DNA of 64,000 nucleotides from Dokdonella sp. (GTDB lineage: Bacteria; Pseudomonadota; Gammaproteobacteria; Xanthomonadales; Rhodanobacteraceae): positions 124,001 through 188,000 of the forward strand of contig NZ_JAHCAQ010000006.1 in the NCBI RefSeq assembly GCF_019634845.1, given 5' to 3'. The notes beneath the pieces were generated by a model. That model saw nothing but the letters and a program-made list of their open reading frames with translations. It made no database searches and was not told the origin of the DNA. A program made the position numbers and the translations under genes. Below, piece after piece: positions 20,277-29,709 of the stretch (the stretch's first letter is position 1; every line of letters begins with the position of its first letter).

Positions 20277-21155
20277 TCAGTACAGACTGCCGGTGTTGAC
20301 CACGGGCTGGGTCGCCCGCTCGCCACACAGCACCACGAGCAGGTTGCTGACCATCGCTGCGCGACGCTCGTTGTCGAGATCGACCACGCCGCGCTTGCCG
20401 AGCTCGGCCAGTGCCATCTCGACCATGCTCACCGCGCCTTCGACGATGCGCTCGCGGGCGGCAACGATCGCGCTGGCCTGCTGACGCTGCAGCATGGCCT
20501 GGGCGATCTCCTGCGCATAGGCGAGGTGACTGATGCGTGCCTCGGTGACCTTCACGCCGGCCTTGCCGAGGCGCTGCTGGATCTCGTTGGCCAGATGGGT
20601 GTTGACCTGGTCGCCGTGGCTGCGCAGCGCCGGCTTGCCCGCTTCGTGTGCGTCGTAGGGGTAGCTCTGCGCCATCTGCCGCAGCGCCGATTCGGACTGG
20701 ATCTGCACGAAGTTCTCGTAGCTGTCGACACAGAACACGGCTTCGGCGGTATCGACCACCTGCCAGACCACGATGGCCGCGATTTCGATCGGATTGCCGT
20801 CGGCATCGTTGACCTTGAGCTTGGACGACTCGAAGTTGCGCACGCGCAGGCTGATCGCCTGCTTGGCGTAGAACGGGTTAGTCCAGCGCAGGCCTTCCTC
20901 GCGCGCGCTGCCCGCGTAGCGACCGAACAGTTGCAGCACCTGGCCCTGGTTGGGTTGCACCTGGAACAGGCCCTTGGCGAGAAAACCGATGACGCCGACC
21001 AGCAGTGCCGGCACGAGGACACCGGCGGGACTCGGCGAGGCCGGCGCGGCGGTGACAATCGTGCGGATGATCCAGCCGATGCAGCCGATGCCGAGGGCGA
21101 GCAGGACGAGCAGGGTCGGGATGCCGGGCAGCGTGAAGGCATTGCGTTCGTTCAT
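20277..21155 (-). CDS. SPFH/Band-7 membrane protein
   Basis: About 292 residues from ATG 21155 (MNERNAF). Two N-terminal membrane segments (about 10-32 and 43-65) are followed by an SPFH domain with [35 protein letters not shown] and the C-terminal [19 protein letters not shown] coiled coil. Members of this group act as membrane scaffolds. GGAG lies 9 bases upstream of ATG 21155; an in-frame TTG at 21182 would add nine residues but lies up to the operator palindrome and is less likely. It is the first gene of the SPFH-RHH-CPBP operon. Confidence 0.88.
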   Translation of the reverse strand: MNERNAFTLPGIPTLLVLLALGIGCIGWIIRTIVTAAPASPSPAGVLVPALLVGVIGFLAKGLFQVQPNQGQVLQLFGRYAGSAREEGLRWTNPFYAKQAISLRVRNFESSKLKVNDADGNPIEIAAIVVWQVVDTAEAVFCVDSYENFVQIQSESALRQMAQSYPYDAHEAGKPALRSHGDQVNTHLANEIQQRLGKAGVKVTEARISHLAYAQEIAQAMLQRQQASAIVAARERIVEGAVSMVEMALAELGKRGVVDLDNERRAAMVSNLLVVLCGERATQPVVNTGSLY

Positions 21156-21182
21156 GGCTGGCGCTCCGTGGGGTCGAGTCAA

Positions 21183-21205
21183 GTAGATATCAAAACGATA
21201 TCTAC
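21183..21205. promoter_or_regulatory. Perfect palindromic operator upstream of SPFH operon
   Basis: GTAGATATC (21183-21191) and GATATCTAC (21197-21205) form a perfect 9-bp inverted repeat with a 5-base spacer, 27 bases before the SPFH start. It is AT-rich in a very GC-rich context, which suggests a repressor site. The binding protein is unknown; the operon's own RHH protein is one candidate. Confidence 0.7.
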
Positions 21206-21284
21206 GTCAAGGAGCACTGCGCCGGGCGCGCGGGCGTCGCGCGCGGTCGAGTCCGCCATCGTGGCTGCCGGTCGCCATGGCCGA

Positions 21285-22730
21285 TCATGGCGTCGATGCG
21301 GTGGCCGGTACGGTTTCGATGCTGCGCAGTTCGAGGTTGCCGAGTTGTTCGACGCCGGCATAGAAGCGCCACGGATCGCCGTCGCCGACGCCCAGGGCGA
21401 GGTGGCCGGCATCGAACTGGCCGAGTGCGGCGTCATAGCTGCGCCAGCGTCCGTCGACGAAGGCCTGGGCCCAGGCATGCGGCACGAACACGTGGTCGTG
21501 GCCGGCAAAGGTCGGCGCATAGGCCAACCCGGTCACCACGCGCGTGGCAATGCCGCTGGCGCGGCCGAGCGCGGCGACGAGTACGGCGTGTTCGGTGCAG
21601 TCACCTTCGGGCTTGCGCACGATCTCGAGCGCCGAGGCGTAGCCGACACCGAGCGACTTGTCCTTGATGTAGCCGCGCACGAACTGCTCGATGTTGTGCA
21701 TCTGCTGCGCCGGCGCGCTCGCCTCGCCGGCGGCGCGGCGTGCCAGCGCGAGGACTTCGGGGGCATCGCTCTGCAGGTAGTTGTTGGGGGCGAAGTCGGC
21801 CGCCGTCGGCTGTTCGACCGGCGTGGCGCCCTGCGCCTGGGCGCGCACGATGACCACGCGCTGCGCGCCGCTGCCACTGCTGCGCTGTTCGTCGGTCGTC
21901 GTCGGCCCTTGCGTTGTGTGGCCGCGCAGCGTGAAGGTGTAGCGCAGCGTGCCGGCGAGTTCGCCGGGCGTCAGTGCGCGCGGTGCGCTCACGAGCGTGC
22001 GCGCGAAGATGTCGCTGCCCTGGTTGGGCGCCGTCGCGCAGGCGCGGTCGCACGACAGCAGCACCAGTTGCACGCCCAGCAGCGGCATCGTCAGCTTGTG
22101 GATCGTCTGCTGCGCATCGACCCAGCTTTGCGAGCGCATCGTGCCGAACGGCAACTGCATCGTCTGTTCGATGCGACTGAGCGGGCGCCGTCCGCCCGGC
22201 AGATCGACGCTCGTCACCGCGCCGACCTCGGTGATGACGCGCGCCGTGTCGAGGCTGGAGGGCTGGAACGCGAGAACCTCGTAGCGCGTGCCCGGCTCGA
22301 GACCGGCGCGCAGGCCGGCCAGACGCGCGCCTTCGGCAAGCACGGCGCCATCGGGCCAGGCCAGGCTGCGGGTCTGGCTGGCGCCGCCCGTGCGGGTCGT
22401 GACTTCGATGCGGCCGGCGGCGACGCGGCCGTCGACGCGCTGCTCCACGCCCGACAGCAGCGAGCGCGCGGCGAATGCGAGCGGCTTGCCGTCGCGCGTC
22501 TCGGTGGCGCTCTCGCTGCTGCGCAGGTCGATCGCAATGCCGGCGCGTTCGAGCGTGATCTGCAGGGTTTGCGTGGTCCGTACCTGGCCGTCGCGTTCGA
22601 TGCGCTCGGTCTGGAAGCTGCCGATCTTGCGTCCGTCGAGCTGCACGCTGAACCACTGCTCCTGCGGTGGCGTTGCGTGCGCCAGCGGAACGAGCGCGAA
22701 CAGCAGCAGGGCAAGGGCGAATGGGCGCAT
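21285..22730 (-). CDS. Exported transglutaminase-like protein
   Basis: 481 residues from ATG 22730, starting with a signal peptide (MRPFALALLLFALVPLAHA). The N-terminal half is a beta-rich domain with FSVQLDGRKIGSFQTER. The C-terminal half is a transglutaminase-like domain with the cysteine in GDCTEHAVLVAALGR, the histidine in VPHAWAQAFVDGRW and the aspartate in SYDAALG. Such periplasmic proteins are often peptidases or inactive scaffolds; all three triad residues are present here. The open frame extends about 165 bases upstream without support. Confidence 0.8.
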   Translation of the reverse strand: MRPFALALLLFALVPLAHATPPQEQWFSVQLDGRKIGSFQTERIERDGQVRTTQTLQITLERAGIAIDLRSSESATETRDGKPLAFAARSLLSGVEQRVDGRVAAGRIEVTTRTGGASQTRSLAWPDGAVLAEGARLAGLRAGLEPGTRYEVLAFQPSSLDTARVITEVGAVTSVDLPGGRRPLSRIEQTMQLPFGTMRSQSWVDAQQTIHKLTMPLLGVQLVLLSCDRACATAPNQGSDIFARTLVSAPRALTPGELAGTLRYTFTLRGHTTQGPTTTDEQRSSGSGAQRVVIVRAQAQGATPVEQPTAADFAPNNYLQSDAPEVLALARRAAGEASAPAQQMHNIEQFVRGYIKDKSLGVGYASALEIVRKPEGDCTEHAVLVAALGRASGIATRVVTGLAYAPTFAGHDHVFVPHAWAQAFVDGRWRSYDAALGQFDAGHLALGVGDGDPWRFYAGVEQLGNLELRSIETVPATASTP

Positions 22731-22878
22731 GGCGATGCCTGGGATGGTGATGGCAGGAGTCGGCATAGTGTGCCCGACCGGCGCGGCACGCTGCGTTACC
22801 ATGATGCATTCGCGGCCTGAGGCAGCGCAGGTGCCGGTCGCCGGCTGCTGCTGCGGCGCGCCAGCCATGGAGTCATGC

Positions 22879-23160
22879 ATGAGTGAGCCGGCCAATTATG
22901 CGGTGTTCCTGTTTCCGCAAGCGATCGAGGCGCTGGGCGAGGCGATCAAACCGTACCTGCGTGCCGGCAATGCGGGGCCGCACATCGTCTGCAGCGAGGT
23001 CGATGCCTCGGGACCGCTGTTCCAGATGACGCTGATCGGTGCCGGCCCGAACCAGGAACGGCTCGAACTGGAACTCATGCTGCCGGTGGCGATGGTCAGG
23101 CTCGTCATGTCGATGCACGGCGAACACGACATCGGCTTCATCGCGCGCGGCCAGGCTTGA
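22879..23160 (+). CDS. Conserved hypothetical protein, 93 aa
   Basis: Not recognised. It starts MSEPANYAVFLFPQAIEALG and is an acidic soluble protein with mixed alpha/beta character and no membrane segment or motif. Codon usage fits the genome. Its 3' end overlaps the convergent bpt gene by 23 bases. ATG 22879 follows two out-of-frame ATGs closely. Judged real from its clean position between genes and coding pattern. Confidence 0.6.
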   Translation: MSEPANYAVFLFPQAIEALGEAIKPYLRAGNAGPHIVCSEVDASGPLFQMTLIGAGPNQERLELELMLPVAMVRLVMSMHGEHDIGFIARGQA

Positions 23161-23866
23161 CGTCCTCGAGCGGTTTCCAGTCGCCGCCATCGAGGATCTC
23201 GAGCGGCCGGTAGCGCTTCTTGTAGTCCATCTTCGGGTGGCCGGCGATCCAGAAACCCAGGTACACGTAATCGAGTGCCTGTTGCCGTGCCAGTTCGATC
23301 TGGCTCAGGATCGCGCAGGTGCCGAGGCCGCGCTGCGCTTCGTCCGGATCGAAGAACGTGTACACCGCCGACAGCCCGCTGGCGCAGAAGTCGGTGACCG
23401 CGAGCGCGATCAGGCGCGTGCCCGCGCGCATCTCGAGGAAGCGCGTCGGACTCCAGGTGGTGTAGAGGAAGCGCGAGAAGTCCTCGGGGCGCGCATCGTC
23501 CATGCCGCCGCCGCGATGGCGCCCGCGCAGGTAGCGCTGGTACAGCGCGAAGTACTCCTCGGTGTAGCCGGCCGGTGCCAAGCGCAGTGACAGGTCGGCA
23601 TTGCGCGCCAGGCAACGGCGCTGCGAACGGTCGGGGCGGAATTGCGCCACCGGGATGCGGCAGGCGACGCAGGCGCGGCATCCCGCGCACTGCGGGTGGT
23701 AGACGTGGCCGCCGGCGCGACGGAAGCCGCGCTGCACGGCCAGGTCATACAACTGCGGCAGCTTGGGCGCGCTTGGATCGATGACGAGGTTTTGCGCCGT
23801 GCGTTCGGCAAAGTAGCCGCACGGATGCGGCAGGGTTTGGAACAGGCGGACGACGTCCGAGCGCAT
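23138..23866 (-). CDS. bpt: Aspartate/glutamate leucyltransferase
   Basis: Transfers Leu from Leu-tRNA to N-terminal Asp or Glu, marking proteins for ClpS/ClpAP degradation. The 242-residue product has the N-terminal PHPCGYF, the cysteine cluster HPQCAGCRACVACRIPV, the RYLRGRHRGGGMDD region, FFDPDEAQRGLGT and YLGFWIAGHPKMDYKKRY. The last of these is the ATE C-terminal signature with the acyltransferase fold. Bpt rather than Ate is chosen because of the short bacterial length. Confidence 0.92.
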   Translation of the reverse strand: MRSDVVRLFQTLPHPCGYFAERTAQNLVIDPSAPKLPQLYDLAVQRGFRRAGGHVYHPQCAGCRACVACRIPVAQFRPDRSQRRCLARNADLSLRLAPAGYTEEYFALYQRYLRGRHRGGGMDDARPEDFSRFLYTTWSPTRFLEMRAGTRLIALAVTDFCASGLSAVYTFFDPDEAQRGLGTCAILSQIELARQQALDYVYLGFWIAGHPKMDYKKRYRPLEILDGGDWKPLEDVKPGRAR

Positions 23867-24068
23867 GACGGTGATTCTAGGGACGCTGCGATCGATCCCG
23901 CAATGGCGTCATGGCGTGCACACGATCGGCCATGCCCGGTGGCTGTGGTCGGGTGCAGGCGGGCTGCCTCGATACGGCGCGCATGTCGCGCTGCGGAGCT
24001 TGCGGATGGCACGCCGGCGCGGCGCCGAGCGGGGCTTCGGCGGCGGCGCGCGAACCGACCGGCGCGCG

Positions 24069-24455
24069 TCAGGCGCCGAGCATGCGCAGCGCGATGAGCA
24101 CGCAGATGCCGACGATCAGCGCCAGCACCACGAGCTTGACGCGCGAGGATGCGCGCCGGTGGCGGGTCGGATCGGCCACGCCGCGGGCGGCGGCCAGTTC
24201 ATCGGCGAAGCGCGTCGCCGGCTCGATGCCGGCCTCGCGCAGCAGCTTGCGTGCCAGCGTCTGATCCGCCGCGCGCACCACCGACACGTTGGGCCAACTG
24301 TCGCGGTCGGCGCGTGCGGTGTACGAAAAGCGCTTCCAGTCGGCGCCCTGGTAGCCGCGACGGTTGCCGATCGAGGTCTCGATGCCGTGCTCGGCCATCA
24401 GCGCGACGACACGCTCGATGTTCTCCATGCGGGGCGAGGTGTAGATCTGGCGCAT
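24069..24455 (-). CDS. Small tail-anchored protein, DUF2007-like
   Basis: 128 residues. The N-terminal MRQIYTSPRMENIERVVALMAEHGIET has the pattern of DUF2007-type signal-transducing proteins and of proteins annotated pathogenicity-like in Xanthomonadaceae (from memory). WPNVSVVRAADQTLARKLLREAG completes the small alpha/beta domain. A charged linker leads to one C-terminal transmembrane helix (about 107-125). It starts 4 bases after the tesB stop, so it is co-transcribed with tesB. Confidence 0.65.
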   Translation of the reverse strand: MRQIYTSPRMENIERVVALMAEHGIETSIGNRRGYQGADWKRFSYTARADRDSWPNVSVVRAADQTLARKLLREAGIEPATRFADELAAARGVADPTRHRRASSRVKLVVLALIVGICVLIALRMLGA

Positions 24456-24459
24456 CGGT

Positions 24460-25335
24460 TCAGTCCTGGCCGCGCTCGGCGCGCACGCGCACGAGGCCTT
24501 CCTGCGTGGTCGAGGCGACGAGGCGCCCGTCCTCGCTGTAGATCGTGCCGCGGGCCAGGCCGCGCGCGCCCTGCGCGGTCGGGCTGTCGCAGGAATACAG
24601 CAGCCATTGGTCGACGCGGAACGGGCGGTGGAACCACATGGCATGGTCGAGGCTCGCCACCTGCACGTTGCTCTGCAGGAACGACACACCATGCGGCAGC
24701 ATCGTGGTGCCGATCAGGTGGAAGTCCGACGAGTAGGCCAGCAGCGCGCGTTGCAGGGCCGGATTGTCGGGCGCGCGCTCGGCCAGCCGGAACCACACAT
24801 GCTGGAACGGCGGTCGCTTGGGTGGGTTGAGTTCGTCGCGCGGGTAGACATGGCGGAACTCGAACGGTCCGTCGTTGCCGAACCAGCGTTGCAGCTTGGC
24901 TGGCAGCTTGTCGTAGACCTCGGCCGGCAGCGGCGCCGCGGGGTTGAGGTCGCCCGGCGCCGGCACGCTCGGCATCGGCAACTGGTGCTCGATGCCGTTC
25001 TCGGCGACCTGGAACGAGGCCGAGAAGTTGAAGATCGGCTGGCCGTGCTGGATCGCGGTCACGCGCCGCATCGAAAAACTGCCGCCGTCGCGGGTGCGCT
25101 CGACGCTGTAGATGATCGGGTGCTCGATGTCGCCGGCGCGCAGGAAATACGCATGCAGCGAATGTGCGGCGCGACTCGCGTCGACGGTCTGCTGCGCCGC
25201 CGACAGCGCCTGGCCGAGCACCTGGCCGCCGAACACGTAGCGCGTGCCGATGTCGCGACTCTGACCGCGGAACAGGTTGTCCTCGAGGCGTTCGAGCTGC
25301 AGCAGCGACAGCAGTTCCTGGACGGCGGAAGTCAT
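24460..25335 (-). CDS. tesB: Acyl-CoA thioesterase II
   Basis: Double-hotdog thioesterase that hydrolyses acyl-CoA. The 291-residue product shows LFRGQSRDIGTRYVFGGQVL, LHAYFLRAGD, SVERTRDGGSF in the first hotdog and VQVASLDHAMWFHRPFR with the catalytic aspartate in the second. GLARGTIYSEDGRLVASTTQEGL is the family C-terminal signature. It lies upstream of the DUF2007-like gene with a 4-base gap. Confidence 0.95.
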   Translation of the reverse strand: MTSAVQELLSLLQLERLEDNLFRGQSRDIGTRYVFGGQVLGQALSAAQQTVDASRAAHSLHAYFLRAGDIEHPIIYSVERTRDGGSFSMRRVTAIQHGQPIFNFSASFQVAENGIEHQLPMPSVPAPGDLNPAAPLPAEVYDKLPAKLQRWFGNDGPFEFRHVYPRDELNPPKRPPFQHVWFRLAERAPDNPALQRALLAYSSDFHLIGTTMLPHGVSFLQSNVQVASLDHAMWFHRPFRVDQWLLYSCDSPTAQGARGLARGTIYSEDGRLVASTTQEGLVRVRAERGQD

Positions 25336-25392
25336 CGGGCGCGAAAGTGGCGGTGGGGCCGGCCAGTATAGCGGCGCCGCGCGGCACGCCGC

Positions 25393-25965
25393 TCAGCGCG
25401 CAGTGGGCAGCAGGCGTTCGAGGCCGCTGCCGGCGAGCACTTCGGGCCAGGGAAACAGCGGCCCCGGATCCTGGCGTCGGCGCAGCATGATCGAAGGATC
25501 GTCCTGCGCCGGTTCGAGGCGCCGATCGAGATCCTCATGGCCGGCGATCCAGTGCAGGTTCGGCAGATCGTTGCGCAATTGGCCCAGCAGCGCGCGCAGC
25601 GCGTCGATCTGCGCCTTGGTGTAGGGCACCGTGAACGCCTGGTGACGGCTGTCGCCCCAGTGCGGATAGCGCCCGATGTTGCCCAGCTCGATGCCGATCG
25701 AACGCGGGTTGTAGCCGTAGGTGTGGTGCGCGACGCGCGTGTCGACGACGAAGCGCAGCACCTTGCCGTCGGTGTCGATGTAGTAGTGACCGCTGTTGCC
25801 GGTCTGCGATTGCTCGTTGCGGATGCGCTCGCCGAATTCGCGCGCCATCGCCATGTCGGGCAGCTCGGTGCAGTGGATCACGACCAGGTCGATCGCGCTC
25901 AGCGGACGCGCGGCGAGCCGGGATTCGTAGGGCAGGGGCCAGTAGTCGATGGCGAGGGCGGGCAT
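25393..25965 (-). CDS. N-acetylmuramoyl-L-alanine amidase (Amidase_2)
   Basis: 190-residue zinc amidase of the AmpD/PGRP fold, which cleaves the muramyl-peptide bond. Motifs include LVVIHCTE (first zinc histidine), GNSGHYYIDTDGKVLRFV, VAHHTYGYNPRSIGIEL, and the C-terminal WIAGHEDLDRR. No signal peptide is seen from ATG 25965, which suggests cytoplasmic recycling; a longer frame upstream is Arg/Ala-rich and not credible. Confidence 0.85.
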   Translation of the reverse strand: MPALAIDYWPLPYESRLAARPLSAIDLVVIHCTELPDMAMAREFGERIRNEQSQTGNSGHYYIDTDGKVLRFVVDTRVAHHTYGYNPRSIGIELGNIGRYPHWGDSRHQAFTVPYTKAQIDALRALLGQLRNDLPNLHWIAGHEDLDRRLEPAQDDPSIMLRRRQDPGPLFPWPEVLAGSGLERLLPTAR

Positions 25966-26259
25966 GGTGGTCGGCGTTGGGAAGCGGAATCGGGACGATG
26001 GGTCGCGCGCGGCCTCGGTCGACGACGCGGGCAGGTTGCCGGGGATCGGCCTGCCGCGAACCCGGCTCCGGCGGCGCGCCGGAGCGGGCGAAGCAGGGTG
26101 CCGGGCCATGGCACGGTGGCGACTGCCGGCGCAGGATACCAGTGCAGCGCGCCGCGGCGTGGCCGCTCGCCGCCCAGGCCACGCCCGCAAGCACGACGCC
26201 TGCCGCTATGCTGTCGCACTTCGCGCTGCCCAATCCCCGTTCCCGGTCGAGCCCCTGCC

Positions 26260-26772
26260 ATGAAAGGCACCATCATCCTGTCGCATGGCCTCGAAAGCGG
26301 GCCGCAGGCCACCAAGGTGGCTGCATTGGCGGCCGTGGCGAACCAGCTCGGCTGGGCCGAACTGCGCCCTGATTTCCGCGACATCGACGCGCGACGCGAG
26401 GTGCGCGACATCGATGCGCGCGTGGCACGCCTGCTCGATGCGCTGCCGGCCAGCGGGCGCGTGGTGCTGGCGGGTTCGAGCATGGGCGCGTTCATCTCAG
26501 GCCTGGCCTCGCTCGAGCGCGGCTGCGCGGGGTTGTTCCTGCTGGCCGCACCGATGGCGATCCCCGGCTACCGGCGCGCATTCGCCGCGGCCCGGGTGCC
26601 GCTCGGTTTCGTGCACGGCTGGCGCGACGAGGTGTGCCCGGTCGATGCCGTGATCCGCTGCGCGCGCGAGCACCAGGCCATCCTGCACCTGGTCGATGAC
26701 GAACACCGCCTGGCTGCGCATGTGGGCGAGTGTGCGCAGTGGTTTGCCCAGTTCCTGCAGCGGTTGGGTTGA
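26260..26772 (+). CDS. YqiA-like alpha/beta hydrolase
   Basis: 170-residue compact alpha/beta hydrolase. ILSHGLESGPQATK forms the oxyanion region. The nucleophile serine is in AGSSMGAF (GxSxG), the acid is likely in HGWRDEVCP, and the histidine in DDEHRL. The size and layout are those of small esterases such as YqiA and other UPF0227-type proteins; the substrate is unknown. The next gene, rlmKL, starts one base after its stop, so they are co-transcribed. Confidence 0.8.
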   Translation: MKGTIILSHGLESGPQATKVAALAAVANQLGWAELRPDFRDIDARREVRDIDARVARLLDALPASGRVVLAGSSMGAFISGLASLERGCAGLFLLAAPMAIPGYRRAFAAARVPLGFVHGWRDEVCPVDAVIRCAREHQAILHLVDDEHRLAAHVGECAQWFAQFLQRLG

Positions 26773-26773
26773 G

Positions 26774-28975
26774 ATGGCACGCTATTTCGCCACCTGCCCG
26801 AAGGGCATGGAGTACCTGCTGCGCGACGAGCTGAGCGCGCTTGGCGCGGGCGACGCCCACGAGGCGCTGGCCGGCGTCGCCTTCAGCGGCGAGCTGGCTC
26901 TGGCCTACCGCGCCTGCCTGTGGTCGCGCCTGGCCAGCCGCGTGTTGCTGCTGTTGGCCGACTTCGAGGCCGCCGATGCCGAGGCGCTGTATGCGGGTGT
27001 GCGTGCGATCGATTGGGAACAGCATCTGGCGGTCGATGGCAGTTTCGCGGTCGACGCGGTCGGTGGCGGCGATGCGCTGCGCAATTCCCAGTTCGTCGCC
27101 CTGCGCAGCAAGGACGCGATCGTGGACCAGTTCCGCGAACGCCATGGCACGCGTCCCGACGTCGACACCGAACGGCCGGCGCTGCGCGTGAACGTGCGTC
27201 TGCACAAGGGACGTGCCGGCGTCGCGATCGACCTTGCCGGCACGCCGCTGCATCGGCGCGGTTGGCGCCAGGGCACCGGCGAGGCGCCACTCAAGGAAAA
27301 CCTCGCCGCGGCGATCCTGCTGCGCGGCGGCTGGCCGGCGCTGGCCGCGACCGGCGCCGGCCTGGTCGATCCGATGTGTGGCTCGGCGACGTTGCTGATC
27401 GAGGGCGCCTGCATGGCTGCCGATGTCGCGCCGGGCCTGCAGCGTGACCATTTCGGTTTCCTCGGTTGGCGCGGACATGACGCGGCCAGCTGGCAGGCGC
27501 TGCGCGAGGAAGCCGAGCAACGTGCGCAGCACGGATTGCGCACGCTCGGTCGCGTGTTCCACGGTTACGACAGCGATCCGCTGGTGCTCAAGCAGGCGCG
27601 CCACAACGTGCAGGCGGCGGGCCTGGCCGGCTTCATCCAGCTCACGCGGCAATCGGTGGAGCGCCTGCAGCGTCCCGACGGCATGGCGACGGGGCTGGTG
27701 GTGTGCAATCCGCCCTATGGCGAACGTCTCGGCGAGCGCGAAGCACTGGCACCGCTGTACCGCAGCCTGGGCGAGCGCCTGCGTACGCAGTTCGTCGGTT
27801 GGCAGGCCGCCGTCATCGTCGCCGACGACGAGCTGGGTCATGTGCTGGGCCTGCGCGCGCACAAGCGCTACACCCTCTACAACGGCGCCATCGAGTGTCG
27901 CCTGCTCAACTTCGATCTCGCGCAGACGGCACCGGCCGAACGCGAGACACGGCCGTTGTCGGCCGGCGCGCAGGCATTGGCCAATCGTCTGGCCAAGACC
28001 TCACGCCACCAGCGCAAACAGCTCGCCCGTGAAGGCATCACCTGCTGGCGTGCCTACGATGCCGATCTGCCCGACTATGCGGCGGCGATCGACGTCTTCA
28101 CGGTGATCGGCCGCGATGACGCGCCGGCGCCGGTCGCGCCGGGATCGGCCCCGTTTCCGCAGACCTGGCTGCATGTGCAGGAATACGCGCCGCCGCGCGA
28201 AATCCCCGAGGACACCGCCCGCACGCGCCTGCGCGAGCTCGTGCGCGTGGCCGGTGAGACATTTGCAGTGCCGCGCGAACGCATCGCGCTCAAGACACGC
28301 TACAAGGCCAAGGGCGGCTCCAAGTACGGACGGCTGGCCCAGCGCGGTCAGTTCCTGCTGGTGGAAGAGGGCGGCCTGCGCTTTCGCGTCAACCTGTTCG
28401 ATTACCTCGATACCGGCCTGTTCCTCGATCATCGGCCGATGCGTGCGCAAGTCCGCGCGCGCGCGCGCGGGCAGCGCTTCCTCAACCTGTTCTGCTATAC
28501 GGGCGCGGTCAGCGTGTGCGCCGCGGCGGGTGGCGCCGCGACAACCACCAGCGTGGACCTGTCGGCGACCTATCTGGAATGGGCCACCCGCAACTTCACG
28601 CTCAACGCGATCGGCGGCCCGCACCACCAGCTCGTGCAGGCCGACGCGCTGGCCTGGCTGCGCCATGCACGCGGGCAATACGACCTCATCTACGTCGATC
28701 CACCGAGTTTTTCCAACTCCAAGCGCGCCGACGATTTCGACGTGCAGCGCGGCCATGCCGAGCTGCTGCTGCTGTGTGGCCAGCGGCTGGCTCCCGGCGG
28801 GGTGATCCTGTTCTCGAACAATCTGCGCCGGTTCCGCCTCGACGAGTCGCTGCAGCAGGTGTTCGAGGTGCGCACGACCACGGCGGCGACCATCCCGTTC
28901 GACTTCGCCCGCGACGGGCACGTGCACCATAGTTACGAATTGCGACAGCGTGCGGTCGAGCTTGCGAAAACTTAA
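26774..28975 (+). CDS. rlmKL: Bifunctional 23S rRNA methyltransferase RlmKL
   Basis: Fused enzyme that makes m2G2445 (RlmL part) and m7G2069 (RlmK part) in 23S rRNA. The 733-residue product has an N-terminal ferredoxin-like and THUMP region (residues about 1-155). The first methyltransferase has VDPMCGSATLLIEG and VVCNPPYGERLG. The second has FLNLFCYTGAVSVCAAAGGA and DLIYVDPPSFSNSKR. Length matches the gammaproteobacterial fusion. It ends before a Gly/Tyr-rich exported protein gene. Confidence 0.95.
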   Translation: MARYFATCPKGMEYLLRDELSALGAGDAHEALAGVAFSGELALAYRACLWSRLASRVLLLLADFEAADAEALYAGVRAIDWEQHLAVDGSFAVDAVGGGDALRNSQFVALRSKDAIVDQFRERHGTRPDVDTERPALRVNVRLHKGRAGVAIDLAGTPLHRRGWRQGTGEAPLKENLAAAILLRGGWPALAATGAGLVDPMCGSATLLIEGACMAADVAPGLQRDHFGFLGWRGHDAASWQALREEAEQRAQHGLRTLGRVFHGYDSDPLVLKQARHNVQAAGLAGFIQLTRQSVERLQRPDGMATGLVVCNPPYGERLGEREALAPLYRSLGERLRTQFVGWQAAVIVADDELGHVLGLRAHKRYTLYNGAIECRLLNFDLAQTAPAERETRPLSAGAQALANRLAKTSRHQRKQLAREGITCWRAYDADLPDYAAAIDVFTVIGRDDAPAPVAPGSAPFPQTWLHVQEYAPPREIPEDTARTRLRELVRVAGETFAVPRERIALKTRYKAKGGSKYGRLAQRGQFLLVEEGGLRFRVNLFDYLDTGLFLDHRPMRAQVRARARGQRFLNLFCYTGAVSVCAAAGGAATTTSVDLSATYLEWATRNFTLNAIGGPHHQLVQADALAWLRHARGQYDLIYVDPPSFSNSKRADDFDVQRGHAELLLLCGQRLAPGGVILFSNNLRRFRLDESLQQVFEVRTTTAATIPFDFARDGHVHHSYELRQRAVELAKT

Positions 28976-29054
28976 CGGGTCGCCGCACGATTTCAGTGCC
29001 GATTCAGCGCCGCGATCCCACGATGGCTGCGTCGTTACGGGAGGCATTGCAGAC

Positions 29055-29513
29055 ATGCGCAAACGGCTTGGCAACTGGGTACTGGGTGCGCTGCTCGCGG
29101 TGGGCGTTGCGTTTGCCCCGGCGGCATTCGCGCGCGGTCACGTCAGCGTCGGCGTCGGCATCAACCTGCCGGGCCTGAGCATCGGCTTCTCCGACTGCCG
29201 CCACTGCGGCCGCGGCTACGGCTGGGCCGGCAACTACGGTTACGGCGGCTATTACGCTGGCGGCTACTACGGTGGCGGCTACTACGGTGGCGGCTACGGC
29301 GGCTACTACATGCCGGCCTACTACTACACGAGTTATCCGGTCGCGTATGGTCCAGCCTGGTATGGGGCGGGCTACTACGACGATTACGGGCCGTCGTACT
29401 ACCGTGTGCGGGCGCCGCGTGTCGTGCAGCGCACCTACTATGGCGACCACTACCGCGGCGACTACGGCCATCGCGGCCGCTACTACGATCGCGACGGTTA
29501 CTACCGCCGCTGA
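29055..29513 (+). CDS. Exported Gly/Tyr-rich protein
   Basis: 152 residues with a signal peptide (MRKRLGNWVLGALLAVGVAFAPAAFA). The mature part begins RGHVSVGVGINLPGLSIGF, has a CRHC pair, then a strongly repetitive core of YGGYYAGGYYGGGYYGGGY units and a Tyr/Arg/Asp-rich tail. Similar proteins are usually uncharacterised envelope proteins. The repeats suggest a flexible or adhesive low-complexity region. A strong terminator follows 57 bases after the stop. Confidence 0.75.
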   Translation: MRKRLGNWVLGALLAVGVAFAPAAFARGHVSVGVGINLPGLSIGFSDCRHCGRGYGWAGNYGYGGYYAGGYYGGGYYGGGYGGYYMPAYYYTSYPVAYGPAWYGAGYYDDYGPSYYRVRAPRVVQRTYYGDHYRGDYGHRGRYYDRDGYYRR

Positions 29514-29570
29514 TCCGACCGGTCCAGCGCTGGCTGCCCCCCTCCCCCCTTCATGCAGCCAGCGTCCTCG

Positions 29571-29608
29571 CCCCGCGGCGATTTCCCCTGATCGCCGCGG
29601 GGTTTTTC
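29571..29608 (+). terminator. Strong intrinsic terminator
   Basis: CCCCGCGGCGAT (29571-29582) pairs perfectly with ATCGCCGCGGGG (29591-29602) around an 8-base loop, followed by TTTTTCTT. It ends transcription from the Gly/Tyr-rich gene. Confidence 0.92.
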
Positions 29609-29709
29609 TTGTCGCCCGGTCATCCCGGACATTGTGCAGGCCGGTTTTCGACCGGCGTACCGCGCCGCCGCCGCGCTATGATGCGCGCTCGGCGGTCCCC
29701 AGGAAGTGC

